Assembly: GCA_049451635.1 (NCBI GenBank)
Contig: JBMTVT010000013.1
Coordinates: forward strand, 1-39,410
Length of the DNA stretch: 39,410 nucleotides
Direction of reading: 5' to 3'
Source: JBMTVT01 sp049451635
Lineage (GTDB): Bacteria > Bacteroidota > Bacteroidia > Flavobacteriales > Flavobacteriaceae
Part shown: piece after piece, positions 1 through 8,767 of the stretch
Layout of the letters: the number at the start of each line of letters is the position of its first letter
Numbering within the stretch: position 1 is the stretch's first letter
Notes under the pieces: model-generated
Seen by the model: only the letters and a program-made list of their open reading frames with translations
Databases searched by the model: none
What the model was told of the DNA's origin: nothing
Program-made: the position numbers and the translations under genes

Positions 1-22
1 TTTGTTTGAGTTTAGTTAAAAT

Positions 23-69
23 AATGTGCATTCTACTGGTTCGCTAATAACAACCAGTAGAAGCACATT
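23..69 (+). terminator. Strong hairpin at left edge, possible terminator of an upstream gene
   Basis: Bases 23-29 plus 31-41 pair with 52-62 plus 63-69, giving an 18-bp stem with one bulged A at base 30 and a 10-base loop (42-51). No clear T-run follows on the + strand, while the minus-strand side is more T-rich. It may end a transcript entering from the left, but a structural RNA or element end is also possible. Confidence 0.45.
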
Positions 70-295
70 AAATTAAGCCGTTTTGTACTATCAAAAAACT
101 TGACAGGAGATGTTATCTTTTATGGTTAACAATACGGATTATAATAAAACTCTTCATGGTTTGATACATATTACGGTGTTTAGTTTGTGTTAGTGGCTTA
201 AAATAATTTGAAAATGAAAGTTATTTAAAACAACTGATATTATAAAAAATTAAAAACTTATTGAGTAAAGGTATAATAGTTAAATATATAGATTA
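70..295. other. Noncoding leader upstream of the GH16/GH5 gene
   Basis: AT-rich stretch with no convincing open frame. A TTTG at 160-163 followed by TAGTTTG at 181-187 weakly resembles the Bacteroidota -33/-7 promoter pair, but the -7 box is one base short and the spacing is slightly tight. A promoter for the left operon is expected here; I cannot place it firmly. Confidence 0.3.
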
Positions 296-3200
296 ATGGG
301 TATAAAAGACAAACGGAAATTAACTTTCTTAAAAGTAATAATTTTTTCGGTGCTATTAGGTTTAATAAACTTACCAGCCTATAGTCAAATTTTCAATGAG
401 GCCGAAGATTTTGTTGAAATGAATGGCGTTCAAACCGAAAACACTTCCGATCTTGGAAAAGGGCAAAATGTTGGTTGGATTGATGATGGAGATTGGATGG
501 AATACGATATTAATATACCCGTAGAAGGAAACTATATTATTAGTGTTCGAGTTGCTAGTGAAATTGGTGGTGGTGTTTTAGGGGTTATAAATAATGGAAA
601 TTCATTAGGTAACTTTAATATTCCATCAACAGGAGGCTGGCAAAACTGGCAAACAGTTGAAGGTGGAGAATTTATCCTTGAAGCAGGAATACAAAGAGTT
701 AGATTATTGGCTTCGACTGGTGGATTTAATTTAAACTGGTTTGAAATTAGGTTGTCTAATCCAGTTGATAATGATTTACCCACACCCCCAAGTATAGTAG
801 ATACGTATTCAAATGAAAATTCCGTATCAATATATTGGAATAGTAGCAATGATGCTACCACGCCAGTTACAGGTTATAAAATATACAACAATGGTAATTT
901 TGTAGCTTTTACAAGAAATAATAGTATTAAATTAAATAATCTTCTTCCCGAGAAAGAGTATGTTTTTGATATACACGCCTACGATTTAGCGGGCAATCAA
1001 TCTCCATCAACTCAGGTAATTGCCTCTACAACTTCCAGTAAAAGAGAATTGGTTTGGTTTGATGAGTTTGACGGAACTCAGGTAGATCAAAACAAATGGA
1101 ATTTTCAAGTCGGTGGTAATGGTTGGGGAAATGGGGAGGCTCAATATTATACAAATGGAACAAATTCTAGTGTTTCCAATGGAAATTTAATAATTGAAGC
1201 TAGAAAAGAAACCATTGGAAGTAATAATTATACATCATCTCGTATGAATACATCTGGTAAAGGTGATTTCTTATATGGTAGAATTGAGGTAAAGGCCAAA
1301 TTACCAAGAACTGGAGGAACTTGGCCTGCTATATGGACATTGCCTACAGAATGGGTTTATGGTAATTGGCCAAATGCTGGTGAAATTGATATTATGGAGC
1401 ACACAGGTAATTCTTTAAATTATGTTTTTGGTACCATTCATACGGGCGCATATAACCATTTGCAAGATACGCAAAAAAGTGGAGGTAAGGTATTTAGTGA
1501 TGTAGTTAATACATACCATACCTATGCTTTAGAATGGTATCCAGATCATTTGGATTGGTATTATGATGATGAACTTATTTTTTCATTTAACAACGAATAT
1601 AAAACCTTTGCCGAGTGGCCTTTTGATGTTCCTCATCATTTAATTCTTAATGTGGCTGTAGGAGGTGGTTTAGGTGGAGTAATAAACCATGATGGAGAGT
1701 GGCCTCAACAAATGATGGTTGATTATGTGAGGGTTTATGATTTTAAGTTTGGTGATGGCGATACAATTGCACCTTCAAGTCCAACCAATATGCAAGCGAA
1801 AGTAGAAGGACTTAATGTTGAGCTTTCTTGGAATAAATCAATGGATAATGAATATGTAGATAAATACTATATTTATCAAGATGGGGTATTAATCGACTCA
1901 ACATCTCGACTAAGTTATATTCCAAAAAACCTAGACCCATCAACAGCATATACATTTAGTGTTCAAGCTAAAGATTTTGCAGAAAATTTTTCAAACCAAG
2001 TTAGTATCGAAGTAACCACTGAAAATATTCAGCCTATCACTATTCCAGGTAAAATTGAAGCAGAGAATTTTGTTTATATGGAAGGAATGGTAACTGAAAC
2101 CTGCACGGATGTAGGCGGTGGACTCAATATGGCCTATATAGATGAAGGTGATTTTTTAGAGTACTACATAAATGTGCCATCAGATGGTTCATATTACTTG
2201 CATACAAGGGCAGCATCTCAATTGAATAAAGGTAAAATTGAATTGATAAATGAAAACGAAGAGGTTCTGGTTACGGTTGAGACCCCAATAACAGGTGGAT
2301 GGCAAACATGGAAAACAGTAATTTCTGATGGTTTTAATCTAACTGCTGGAACCCAACGTATTAGAATCAAGTCTCTCTCAAACCAATTTAACATCAATTG
2401 GTTTGAAATAGCTTCACAAACCAATTCTGGCAATGGTTTTCTTAAAGCAGAAGGAAAAAAAATCATTGATGCAAATGGAGAAGAAGTTCTTTTGCGAGGT
2501 ATGGGTCCTGGAGGCTGGCAGATTATGGAAGGCTATATGATGCAAACGTCTGGTTTTGCAGGTTCTCAGCATGAGATTAAAGAGAAATTAATCGATTTGA
2601 TGGGTGAAGCTAATACAGAAACCTTTTTTAATAAATGGAGAGAAAATCACTTCACCAAGCGTGATGTCGATTCTTTAGCCGCTTGGGGTTTTAATAGTAT
2701 TCGTATTCCAATGCATTATAATTTGTTTACACTACCTATTGAAGAGGAACCTATTGCTGGTGAAAACACTTGGATAGAAACAGGGTTTGAATTAATAGAT
2801 AATGTACTTGAATGGGCAGCTCCTTATAGCATGTATGTTATTCTAGATATGCATGCCACACCGGGCGGACAAGGAAGAGGTTCCGAAATTAATGATTATG
2901 ACCCTACAAAACCATCGCTATGGGAAAGTCAGGAAAACAAAGATAAGCTCGTGGCATTATGGACAAGGATAGCAGATAGGTATAAAGACAATCCATGGAT
3001 AGGGGGGTATGATTTAATTAATGAAACTCACTGGGATTTACCTGGAAATACAGCTTTAAGAAATCTTTATGATGATATTACAGAGGGTATTCGCAGTGTA
3101 GATTCTAATCATATACTATTTATTGAAGGTAACTGGTACGCTAATGATTTCAATGCGTTAACCCCAGCATGGGATGATAATATGGTTTATAGCTTTCATA

Positions 3201-5659
3201 AATATTGGAGTTATAATGATACTGCTTCAATTCAATGGGTTCTAGACTTAAGAAATGAACACAATGTACCTTTATGGATGGGTGAAGCGGGAGAAAACTC
3301 CAACACTTGGTTTACAGATGCTATTACCCTTTTTGAAAATAATAACATAGGATGGGCCTGGTGGACCATGCGAAAAATTGGAGATATTGATAGTCCATAT
3401 GCTGTCGATATTAATCAAGGTTACCAAAAAGTGATTGATTATTGGAAAGGTGAAGGACCACGGCCAACCGAACAAGAAACTTTTGATGCCATGATGCAAC
3501 TGGCAGAAAACCTTTTAGTTGATAACAGCAGCTATAGAAAAGATGTTCCTGATGCTATTATTAGACAAGTGCAAACAAATGACACTAGACCATATCATGG
3601 AACCCCAACACCTATTCCCGGAATAGTGTATGCTTCTGATTTTGATTTAGGTAAAAACAATCACGCTTATTATGATACAGATGTTGCCGATTATAACTTA
3701 TCAACAGGTGGATTTCAAGCTTGGAACAAAGGATGGTCGTACAGAAATGATGGAGTTGATATTGAAAAGAATAGCGAAACCTCAAATAGTAATGGATTTA
3801 ATATAGGGTTTGTAAACAAAGGCGAATGGACGAAATACACGGTACAAATTGATGAAACGGCGGCATATAAAGCAACTTTTAGATTAGCAACACAAGAAAA
3901 TGGTGGAGAATTTTATCTTTCTCTTGATGATCAAGCAATAACATCAATTCAAACTGTTAGTTCTACTAGTGGCTGGACACAGTACACCACTTTTGAGGTT
4001 TCACATGTGTTGTTAACGGCAGGCGAGCATAGCTTAAAGTTACACTTCAATAATGATATTCCTTTTAATGTAACTAGTATGTCCTTTGAAAAAACAGGAG
4101 AGGTTAACGATGTTGCGTTAAATGCATTAAATGGAAATACTGGAGAAAACGAAAAGTCTATAGAAATTACAATTAGTGAAGCTTTATTAGCATCATCGCT
4201 TGATGGTACTTTAAACCAATTTACAGTATTTGTAAATGGAGAAGAAAGAGTCATAACATCGATTGCTGAAAACCCTTCAAAAGATAGGACTTTTATACTC
4301 ACCTTAGATAAATATTTGATTAAAAGTGATGATATTAAAGTAAGTTATTCAGGTGCGGCCATTCAATCCCAGTCTGGTAAAACTTTAAATACCTTTATAG
4401 ATTTACCTATTAATAATGAATCGCCAGACCGTGTTGTAATACCCGGATTGATTCAAGTTGAAGATTATGATTATATGATAGGTTTGGGAATTGAAGATAC
4501 AACCGATGAAGGTGGCGGCCAAAACTTAGGGTTTACAGACCCCGGAGACTATGCCGACTATTCCATTTTTGTACCGCAATCAGGTCATTATGGTATTAAA
4601 TTTAGAGTTGCTGGATTTAATGTAGGCCAAATAGGCTTATACTCTGTAGACAAGAATGACGTAGAAACTGAGTTAGTTGTTGTTAATACGGTCATTACAA
4701 ATGGATGGCAAACTTGGGTAACTACCTCTGATAATGTTTTTATCGAAGAAGGTATTCATACACTAAGGATGAAAATATTATCAGGTGGTTTCAATCTTAA
4801 TTGGATTGAATTTGATTATCCTGACAGCGATGGAGACGGTGTTTTAGATGATGATGATTTGTGTCCTAATACAATTGAAGGAGCAACCGTTGATGTCAAT
4901 GGATGTGAATTATTTACTATACCCGCAGACAATTATGTGTTAACCATTTCTAGTGAAACCTGTAGATCTCAAAACAATGGAAGTATAAACATAATAGCTA
5001 TAGAAAATTACGATTATTCAGTAACACTTACAGGTGAAAATTATTCAGAAACTAAATCATTTACATCAGAAATTGGTTTTGAAGGTTTATCAGCTGGAAC
5101 CTATACTTTGTGCATTACAATTATTGGAGTTTCTAATTACGAACAATGCTTTACTATTATTGTAACAGAACCAGATGAGCTATCAGTGTCAACTACAGAT
5201 AAAAATGGTAATACTAAAACAGGTAAGGTTAATAATAGCAAAAATATGACGGTTTCATTATCTGGTGGAGAATTGTATTATGTAACCTTGAACAACAAAA
5301 CAATTATTACTAGTGAGAGTATTATAGAGTTAGAATTAGTTCAAGGCGTAAATACTTTAAGTGTTAAAACCAATAAAGACTGTCAAGGGATTTATAACGA
5401 AACTATTATGCTTAATAGTCAACCCATTGTCTTTCCAAACCCAATAATAGATAATACAATAAATATTAGTTCTGCTAATTTCTATGAAAACGACATACCG
5501 GTTGAAATTTATGATTTAACAGGTAAATTACTGTTTTCTAAAACATATCATGTTACAGCTAGTCAATTAAAAATAGATGTATCTACCATGCCTAAAGGGA
5601 TTTACCTATTGAAAATTGCATCAAATGGAAATACATTTAACTATAAAATTATAAAATAA
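296..5659 (+). CDS. Secreted multidomain GH16 + GH5 beta-glucanase with four CBM6-like modules and T9SS sorting domain
   Basis: A 1787-residue enzyme predicted to be exported by a signal peptide (about 1-31, ending AYSQ) and the type IX system. Apparent order: CBM6-like (33-152), FN3 (158-248), GH16 (250-485), FN3 (492-575), CBM6-like (582-708), GH5 (715-1085), CBM6-like (1107-1266), SwmB/Ig-like (1267-1380), CBM6-like (1382-1508), calcium-binding TSP3-type Asp-rich repeat (1510-1537), SprB-like repeat region (1545-1630) and a C-terminal T9SS domain (about 1707-1787, starting VFPNP). The GH16 catalytic motif GEIDIMEHTG gives nucleophile E363, D365 and acid/base E368, as in laminarinases. GH5 shows LINETHW with acid/base E910 and LWMGEAGEN with nucleophile E997. 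GH16 implies endo-beta-1,3-glucan cleavage; the GH5 subfamily and linkage are not assigned. It heads an operon whose GH30 and GH3 genes fit laminarin-type glucan breakdown. Confidence 0.9.
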   Translation: MGIKDKRKLTFLKVIIFSVLLGLINLPAYSQIFNEAEDFVEMNGVQTENTSDLGKGQNVGWIDDGDWMEYDINIPVEGNYIISVRVASEIGGGVLGVINNGNSLGNFNIPSTGGWQNWQTVEGGEFILEAGIQRVRLLASTGGFNLNWFEIRLSNPVDNDLPTPPSIVDTYSNENSVSIYWNSSNDATTPVTGYKIYNNGNFVAFTRNNSIKLNNLLPEKEYVFDIHAYDLAGNQSPSTQVIASTTSSKRELVWFDEFDGTQVDQNKWNFQVGGNGWGNGEAQYYTNGTNSSVSNGNLIIEARKETIGSNNYTSSRMNTSGKGDFLYGRIEVKAKLPRTGGTWPAIWTLPTEWVYGNWPNAGEIDIMEHTGNSLNYVFGTIHTGAYNHLQDTQKSGGKVFSDVVNTYHTYALEWYPDHLDWYYDDELIFSFNNEYKTFAEWPFDVPHHLILNVAVGGGLGGVINHDGEWPQQMMVDYVRVYDFKFGDGDTIAPSSPTNMQAKVEGLNVELSWNKSMDNEYVDKYYIYQDGVLIDSTSRLSYIPKNLDPSTAYTFSVQAKDFAENFSNQVSIEVTTENIQPITIPGKIEAENFVYMEGMVTETCTDVGGGLNMAYIDEGDFLEYYINVPSDGSYYLHTRAASQLNKGKIELINENEEVLVTVETPITGGWQTWKTVISDGFNLTAGTQRIRIKSLSNQFNINWFEIASQTNSGNGFLKAEGKKIIDANGEEVLLRGMGPGGWQIMEGYMMQTSGFAGSQHEIKEKLIDLMGEANTETFFNKWRENHFTKRDVDSLAAWGFNSIRIPMHYNLFTLPIEEEPIAGENTWIETGFELIDNVLEWAAPYSMYVILDMHATPGGQGRGSEINDYDPTKPSLWESQENKDKLVALWTRIADRYKDNPWIGGYDLINETHWDLPGNTALRNLYDDITEGIRSVDSNHILFIEGNWYANDFNALTPAWDDNMVYSFHKYWSYNDTASIQWVLDLRNEHNVPLWMGEAGENSNTWFTDAITLFENNNIGWAWWTMRKIGDIDSPYAVDINQGYQKVIDYWKGEGPRPTEQETFDAMMQLAENLLVDNSSYRKDVPDAIIRQVQTNDTRPYHGTPTPIPGIVYASDFDLGKNNHAYYDTDVADYNLSTGGFQAWNKGWSYRNDGVDIEKNSETSNSNGFNIGFVNKGEWTKYTVQIDETAAYKATFRLATQENGGEFYLSLDDQAITSIQTVSSTSGWTQYTTFEVSHVLLTAGEHSLKLHFNNDIPFNVTSMSFEKTGEVNDVALNALNGNTGENEKSIEITISEALLASSLDGTLNQFTVFVNGEERVITSIAENPSKDRTFILTLDKYLIKSDDIKVSYSGAAIQSQSGKTLNTFIDLPINNESPDRVVIPGLIQVEDYDYMIGLGIEDTTDEGGGQNLGFTDPGDYADYSIFVPQSGHYGIKFRVAGFNVGQIGLYSVDKNDVETELVVVNTVITNGWQTWVTTSDNVFIEEGIHTLRMKILSGGFNLNWIEFDYPDSDGDGVLDDDDLCPNTIEGATVDVNGCELFTIPADNYVLTISSETCRSQNNGSINIIAIENYDYSVTLTGENYSETKSFTSEIGFEGLSAGTYTLCITIIGVSNYEQCFTIIVTEPDELSVSTTDKNGNTKTGKVNNSKNMTVSLSGGELYYVTLNNKTIITSESIIELELVQGVNTLSVKTNKDCQGIYNETIMLNSQPIVFPNPIIDNTINISSANFYENDIPVEIYDLTGKLLFSKTYHVTASQLKIDVSTMPKGIYLLKIASNGNTFNYKIIK

Positions 5660-6360
5660 TGAATAGGTTCAAAAAAATAATTCCACTATGCTTATTAGCA
5701 ATAGCTATTGCTACTTCATGCAGTAGTGATGATGAAAAAGCTAATGTTATTGATGAAGATTTACCTAGTGCAGCGGTCCTTATATTCCCACATAACAATA
5801 CAGAATGTAACGAAGGTAATATAGTTTCAGATACTGAAACCGATGTACTATTTCAATGGGAAGAATCGGAAAACACAAGTTCTTATATATTAACACTTAC
5901 CAATTTGAATGATGGCTCTTCTAGAGAGATTAAAACCGTTGCTAACGAATTTTTAATTCGGATTTTAAGGGGAACACCTTATTCATGGGTTGTAAAATCC
6001 AAAGCGAGTATTGGAAATGCCACCGCCGATAGTGAAACTTGGAAGTTTTATAATGCAGGTCTGCCAGAAGAAAGTCATCCACCATTTCCAGCCGAAGTAG
6101 TAAGTCCAAAAATGGGGGTAAGTGTTGACCAAGGAACTGTTTTATTGCAATGGGAAGCTACAGACGTTGATGATGATATTGCATCCTATACTATTTTACT
6201 GGATACTTCCAGTGCACCAGCTACAGAAGTTGGAAATTCAAGTGCCAATAGTTTAAATGTAACGGTTAGTTCTGGGCAAGTCTATTATTGGAAAGTTATC
6301 ACAACTGATGAGCTTGGAAATGAGTCACACTCTCAAATATTTCAATTTAAAGTAAACTAG
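5659..6360 (+). CDS. Surface lipoprotein with two FN3-like domains, candidate glycan-binding protein
   Basis: A 233-residue lipoprotein with lipidation Cys21. The residues after it (CSSDDE) match the acidic surface-export signal of Bacteroidota lipoproteins, so it probably sits on the outer face of the outer membrane. The rest looks like two FN3/Ig-like beta-sandwiches (about 38-130 and 140-233), each with a core of the form FQWE or LQWE and a YxW pattern near its end. No catalytic motif is visible. Its ATG overlaps the stop of the secreted glucanase gene (TAATG), which suggests translational coupling. By position and architecture it may hold glucan at the surface for the GH16/GH5 enzyme, like SusE/SGBP proteins. 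The binding role is inferred; the fold and lipidation are seen. Confidence 0.75.
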   Translation: MNRFKKIIPLCLLAIAIATSCSSDDEKANVIDEDLPSAAVLIFPHNNTECNEGNIVSDTETDVLFQWEESENTSSYILTLTNLNDGSSREIKTVANEFLIRILRGTPYSWVVKSKASIGNATADSETWKFYNAGLPEESHPPFPAEVVSPKMGVSVDQGTVLLQWEATDVDDDIASYTILLDTSSAPATEVGNSSANSLNVTVSSGQVYYWKVITTDELGNESHSQIFQFKVN

Positions 6361-6382
6361 ACTTGGATAAAATAACGGAATT

Positions 6383-7249
6383 ATGATAAAAAAATATTGT
6401 AACATTATATGTGGTTTCATATTAATTGGAACTCTTGTAATAGGTTGCAAAAAAGCAGATAAAGAATATTCAAATAAAGTAAAGGTATCCGCTGGTTGGG
6501 AAGTAGACTTTTTTGATGAGTTTGATACGTTTGAGCCCAATAACTGGCAAGACCAACGCATATGGGTAAATAATGAAACCCATTGCTATGTACCTGATGG
6601 TGAATTTGGTACACGAGAAGTAAGCAATGGAACGTTAAAGCTAAAAGTTGTTAATATTGAAGAGAAACGTCCTTGTGATAATTTTGATAAACATGGTAAA
6701 CAACATCCAGATACTGAATATGTTGCCGGAAGAATCACTTCCAAAAATAAAAAAGAATTCATAAAAGGAAAATGGACTGCAAGATTAAAACTACCAAGCA
6801 ATGGAGAGCCTAGTATGTTTCCGGCTTGGTGGTTGCTGGGTGCGCAAAACAACGAACCACCTGTACAAGAGACCGATGAAACTGTTTGTTGGCCAATGAC
6901 AGGTTCTGGAGAGATTGACATTTTTGAACACCATGGAGATCATCAAAAAAATCGTTTTACAACAGGTGCAATAAAAAACTTAGGTGAATGTGATAAAGGA
7001 GATTGGTGGAGCCTGCGTAAGGATTTTGAAGTTACTTTAAACGAATTTCACGAATATTCAGTAGAATGGCAAGGAAGCGATTTAGTTTATCGTGTTGACG
7101 GAAAAGAAGTATACCGTAATGTAGGGCAAGGAGATAAGTACCCTGAACCCATGTTTGCCATTCTAAATTTTGCCAAAATTACCGATTCGCCAATGACAGG
7201 TGAATGGGTAATGGAAGTAGATTGGGTAAAACATGAATACCGAAAATAA
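6383..7249 (+). CDS. GH16 family beta-glucanase lipoprotein (laminarinase-like)
   Basis: A 288-residue lipoprotein (lipobox VIGC, Cys22) followed by a single GH16 domain covering nearly all of the mature chain. The catalytic signature GEIDIFEHHG is intact, giving nucleophile E177, D179 and acid/base E182; a Trp-rich substrate floor (PAWWLLG) precedes it. Family knowledge points to endo-hydrolysis of beta-1,3-glucan, consistent with the neighbouring GH30 and GH3. The residues after the lipid Cys (CKKADK) lack the acidic surface-export pattern, so a periplasmic location is more likely than the surface. It lies 22 bases after the FN3 lipoprotein gene in the same operon. Mixed-linkage or other beta-glucans cannot be excluded as substrate. 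Confidence 0.85.
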   Translation: MIKKYCNIICGFILIGTLVIGCKKADKEYSNKVKVSAGWEVDFFDEFDTFEPNNWQDQRIWVNNETHCYVPDGEFGTREVSNGTLKLKVVNIEEKRPCDNFDKHGKQHPDTEYVAGRITSKNKKEFIKGKWTARLKLPSNGEPSMFPAWWLLGAQNNEPPVQETDETVCWPMTGSGEIDIFEHHGDHQKNRFTTGAIKNLGECDKGDWWSLRKDFEVTLNEFHEYSVEWQGSDLVYRVDGKEVYRNVGQGDKYPEPMFAILNFAKITDSPMTGEWVMEVDWVKHEYRK

Positions 7250-7282
7250 CAAGAAGTTAACATAATAAACTACCTAATAAGT

Positions 7283-8764
7283 ATGATTAATAAATATTCA
7301 GTAATTTTTATTCTATCCTTAATTTTGTCGTGTTCGGAAACTAAATCGAAAGCAGGAGAAAATAATATAGTGACTGCTACAAATAATACTGTTAAAAGTT
7401 ATACTGACAAAAAACTTCAAGTTTTTACAACAGCAAAGGATACTGAACTTAGATTAACCAAAACAGGAGCTTATGTTTTTAAAGAGCAAAAACAACCTTT
7501 AGAAACTGAAATTGCAATTTTTGTAAATCCAGAAAAAACATTTCAAGAATTTTTAGGAATAGGAGGTGCTATAACTGATGCTTCAGCTGAGGTTTTTGCA
7601 ACCTTAAGCCCAGAGAAGCAAAACCAATTGTTGCAGTCTTATTTCGGGGCAGAAGGCATTAATTACAATATCTTAAGAACCAGTATCCATAGTTGCGATT
7701 TTAGTTCTGCCAGTCACACTTATGTAGAAGAAGGCGATGCCGAGTTAAAGACATTTTCTATTGAACATGACAAGGAGTTTAGAATCCCTATGATTAAAAG
7801 AGCGGCAAACATCATAGGAGACGATATGGTTTTCTATGCAAGCCCATGGAGCCCGCCAGCCTTTATGAAAACCAATAATAATATGCTGCAAGGCGGTAAA
7901 TTGTTACCGCAGTACAATCAAGCATGGGCAAATTACTACGTGAAATTCATTGAGGCCTATGAAGCCGAAGGATTACCGGTATGGGGGTTGACCATTCAAA
8001 ATGAACCCATGGCAGTACAACGTTGGGAATCTTGTATTTATACAGCCGAAGAGGAGCGTGACTTCTTAAAGAACTTTTTGGGTCCAACATTGGAAAAAGC
8101 GGGTATGGGCGATAAAAAAGTAGTGGTATGGGATCATAACAGGGATTTAATATCTCATCGAGCCAATACGATTTTTAATGACCCTGAAGCAGCAAAATAT
8201 GCTTGGGGTATTGGATTCCATTGGTATGAAACTTGGACAGGAGGTAACCCTATGTACGATAACCTTAAAAACATAAAAGAGTCTTATCCAACTAAAAACT
8301 TATTGTTCACAGAGGGATGTCAAGAAGCTTTTGATGAAACTCAATACCATAGATGGTCTAATGCAGAACGCTATGGTAATTCAATGATCAATGACTTTAA
8401 CAGTGGTGTAGTAGGGTGGACAGATTGGAATATATTATTAGACGAAACAGGAGGGCCTAATCATGTTGGCAATTTATGTTTTGCGCCGGTACATGCCGAT
8501 ACGCAAACAGGAGAATTAATCTATACGCCTTCGTATTACTACATAGGTCATTTTTCAAAGTTTATAAATCCAGGAGCACTAAGAGTAAGTACGACTTCAA
8601 GCAGAAGCACTCTTGAAAGTACATCGTTTCAAAATTCAGATGGGCAAATTGTAACTGTTGTAATGAATAAAACAGATAATATAATTGACTACAATTTAAT
8701 AGTAGGTGATAGCGAGATTTCTTTACAAATTGAACCACGCGCCATACAATCTGTAATATACTAA
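7283..8764 (+). CDS. GH30 family glycosidase lipoprotein, likely beta-1,6-glucosidase/glucanase
   Basis: A 493-residue lipoprotein (Cys17) with a GH30-type TIM barrel plus side beta-domain. The N-terminal QEFLGIGGAITDASAEVF motif is typical of the family. The acid/base lies in TIQNEPMA (E241) and the nucleophile in LFTEGCQE (E344). The closing segment around residues 380-490 (FINPGA..., VVMNKTDN) is the usual C-terminal beta-sandwich. Overall it resembles subfamily 1 members, which remove beta-1,6-linked glucose from laminarin-type glucans; GH30 also contains xylanases and glucosylceramidases, so the linkage is inferred from context. Three bases separate it from the downstream GH3, and the two likely work in the periplasm on imported branched oligosaccharides. 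Confidence 0.85.
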   Translation: MINKYSVIFILSLILSCSETKSKAGENNIVTATNNTVKSYTDKKLQVFTTAKDTELRLTKTGAYVFKEQKQPLETEIAIFVNPEKTFQEFLGIGGAITDASAEVFATLSPEKQNQLLQSYFGAEGINYNILRTSIHSCDFSSASHTYVEEGDAELKTFSIEHDKEFRIPMIKRAANIIGDDMVFYASPWSPPAFMKTNNNMLQGGKLLPQYNQAWANYYVKFIEAYEAEGLPVWGLTIQNEPMAVQRWESCIYTAEEERDFLKNFLGPTLEKAGMGDKKVVVWDHNRDLISHRANTIFNDPEAAKYAWGIGFHWYETWTGGNPMYDNLKNIKESYPTKNLLFTEGCQEAFDETQYHRWSNAERYGNSMINDFNSGVVGWTDWNILLDETGGPNHVGNLCFAPVHADTQTGELIYTPSYYYIGHFSKFINPGALRVSTTSSRSTLESTSFQNSDGQIVTVVMNKTDNIIDYNLIVGDSEISLQIEPRAIQSVIY

Positions 8765-8767
8765 AGC

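Noticed and set aside
532..861. Open frame of 109 codons on the minus strand inside the GH16/GH5 gene
   Set aside because: Lies wholly within a well supported gene, has no recognisable domain, and the CBM6 reading on + explains the sequence.
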